This document shows, piece after piece, positions 63,094-64,000 of a stretch of 64,000 nucleotides of DNA. Within the stretch, counting starts at the first letter, position 1, and the number at the start of each line of letters is the position of its first letter. Source of the stretch: Flavivirga eckloniae (GTDB taxonomy: Bacteria; Bacteroidota; Bacteroidia; Flavobacteriales; Flavobacteriaceae). The notes beneath the pieces were generated by a model. It saw nothing but the letters and a program-made list of their open reading frames with translations, did not search any database and had not been told where the DNA came from. Where the stretch lies: the NCBI RefSeq assembly GCF_002886045.1, contig NZ_CP025791.1, forward strand, positions 3,921,001-3,985,000. Direction: 5' to 3'. The translations under genes and the position numbers were made by a program.

Positions 63094-64000
63094 CTATTTA
63101 TTATTCACCAAATCCATTAAATCAACATCATTCCCAAGTAATATCTCAGTTGGGTTGATACGTCCTTTCATAGTATCGTTTTCTAATTTTAATACGCCCC
63201 TTGGACATACGGCACTACAAATACCACAACCAACACAACTAGACCGTACTATATTTTCACCTTTTTGAGCATAAGCACGAACATCGATTCCCATTTCGCA
63301 ACTGTTGGAACAGTTACCGCACGAGATACATTGTCCGCCATTGGTTGTAATTCTAAACTTAGAGAATAATCGCTGTTGGAACCCTAGAATAGAAGCCATA
63401 GGACAACCAAAACGGCACCAAGCTCTGCTTCCTAAAATGGGATAGAATCCAGTACCAATAACTCCAGAGAAAATAGAACCGATATAAATACCGTAAGCAG
63501 AACGCAGGTCACTACCCTGTATAAAAAACACATGGTCTGTTGTACCCGTAAAGTGCATAATTACTAGTAAAGCAATAACCGCAAAATAACCTATAGCACC
63601 ATATCTAGCATCTTTACCAAGCTCGTTACGTTTAAAGTACATAACAGCGGCAAAAACTAAAGTTAGAAATCCTATAACTAAACTAATAAAGAGTCCTTTA
63701 GTTAGCCAAAAGTTATTATGATCGTAACCTAAATAGGTGTAAACCATGGCTACCGTCATCACTACAGAAAAAACAAGCACTGTATGGATTAACCAACGTT
63801 CTAATTTCCATGCAGACATTTTTTTAGAAGACAAATGTCTAAAAGGATCGCCAGCAGTTTCGGCTAAACCACCACAACCGCAAACCCAAGAACAATACCA
63901 ACGTTTTCCGTATTTATAAGTTAATATAGGGGTGATTAAAAAAATAGAAATAATTCCAAATATTAAGAACCCTAAACCTATATTGCCGTTAGAAAGGAAT
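63094..64000 (-). CDS. 4Fe-4S polyferredoxin (NosR/NapH-like), partial at window end
   Basis: The C-terminal 302 or so residues of a membrane protein; the frame stays open to the window edge, so the start lies outside. Visible parts: a span, then RWYCSWVCGCGGLAETAGD (about 16-36 residues after the edge span), more spans, WCRFGCPMAS, and two clusters CISCGNCSNSCEMG and CVGCGICSAVCPRG. This is the pattern of membrane-anchored polyferredoxins in electron transport. The electron donor and acceptor are unknown. Start within the window should not be taken as real. Confidence 0.85.
   Translation of the reverse strand, partial: FLSNGNIGLGFLIFGIISIFLITPILTYKYGKRWYCSWVCGCGGLAETAGDPFRHLSSKKMSAWKLERWLIHTVLVFSVVMTVAMVYTYLGYDHNNFWLTKGLFISLVIGFLTLVFAAVMYFKRNELGKDARYGAIGYFAVIALLVIMHFTGTTDHVFFIQGSDLRSAYGIYIGSIFSGVIGTGFYPILGSRAWCRFGCPMASILGFQQRLFSKFRITTNGGQCISCGNCSNSCEMGIDVRAYAQKGENIVRSSCVGCGICSAVCPRGVLKLENDTMKGRINPTEILLGNDVDLMDLVNNK

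Overview
This window comes from the chromosome of a member of the Bacteroidota, most likely a marine or aquatic Flavobacteriaceae species. The DNA is AT-rich and there is an ECF sigma / FecR / SusC / SusD locus. There are many SusD-type lipoproteins, C-terminal type IX secretion (T9SS) sorting tails, a mevalonate-type isoprenoid block, LytTR two-component systems and TAnnTTTG-type promoter boxes. I saw no rRNA, tRNA or CRISPR array. Genus and species cannot be read from the sequence alone.

Layout. (1) 1-2.1 kb: a small redox operon of a mini-thioredoxin, a DUF2024 protein, a thioredoxin-fold protein and a MarR regulator with a four-cysteine tail. It is preceded by a perfect palindrome that abuts the predicted -7 box. 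(2) 2.4-13.8 kb: an ECF sigma factor, a FecR anti-sigma factor, a SusC-like receptor with STN domain, SusD, and four further lipoproteins (fasciclin-like, unknown, Ig-repeat, beta-helix). This looks like a glycan- or glycoprotein-uptake locus. (3) 14-24 kb: a T9SS-protein remnant, transketolase and transaldolase, small membrane proteins, a GAF protein, and an operon of an HD-PycTM fusion with a pentapeptide-repeat protein. (4) 23.9-30.6 kb: methionine sulfoxide repair (msrB, msrA and a divergent msrA), a hydrolase-OsmC fusion, and a large phosphatase / kinase-like / beta-barrel fusion. (5) 31-41.6 kb: a serine hydrolase with a LytS/LytTR pair, an FAD oxidoreductase, a MITE-like insertion, a DUF1697 protein, and the isoprenoid block mvaD, mevalonate kinase, UbiA and nitrilase.

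(6) 41.7-50.3 kb is the most unusual part, an accessory-looking island. It starts with a near-consensus promoter and an unknown protein, followed by a TPR histidine kinase and a LytTR regulator. Then come 1.1 kb of repeat-rich non-coding DNA and five co-directional genes: two RhiA-like proteins separated by a perfect hairpin, an orphan phage-type tail-collar protein, a protein with an HNH/treble-clef-like Cys-His pattern, and a papain-like cysteine-peptidase candidate. None has an evident signal peptide. I regard this as the best candidate for an undescribed system, possibly a regulated set of released or injected proteins.

(7) 50.3-64 kb: an RluB/RsuA-type pseudouridine synthase whose expected catalytic Asp is Gly, small conserved genes, a membrane mannosyltransferase-like protein, a conserved lipoprotein of unknown function, and a 7TM hybrid histidine kinase/AraC regulator. 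After these lie a repeat-rich T9SS-exported protein with an S74 chaperone domain, followed by a decayed copy of its own promoter and 5' end, then two GT2 glycosyltransferases, a MORN-type protein and the C-terminal part of a polyferredoxin running off the window.

Several families of short palindromic repeats are scattered through the intergenic regions, and at least two copies appear to have entered reading frames (mvaD and the MORN-type gene).
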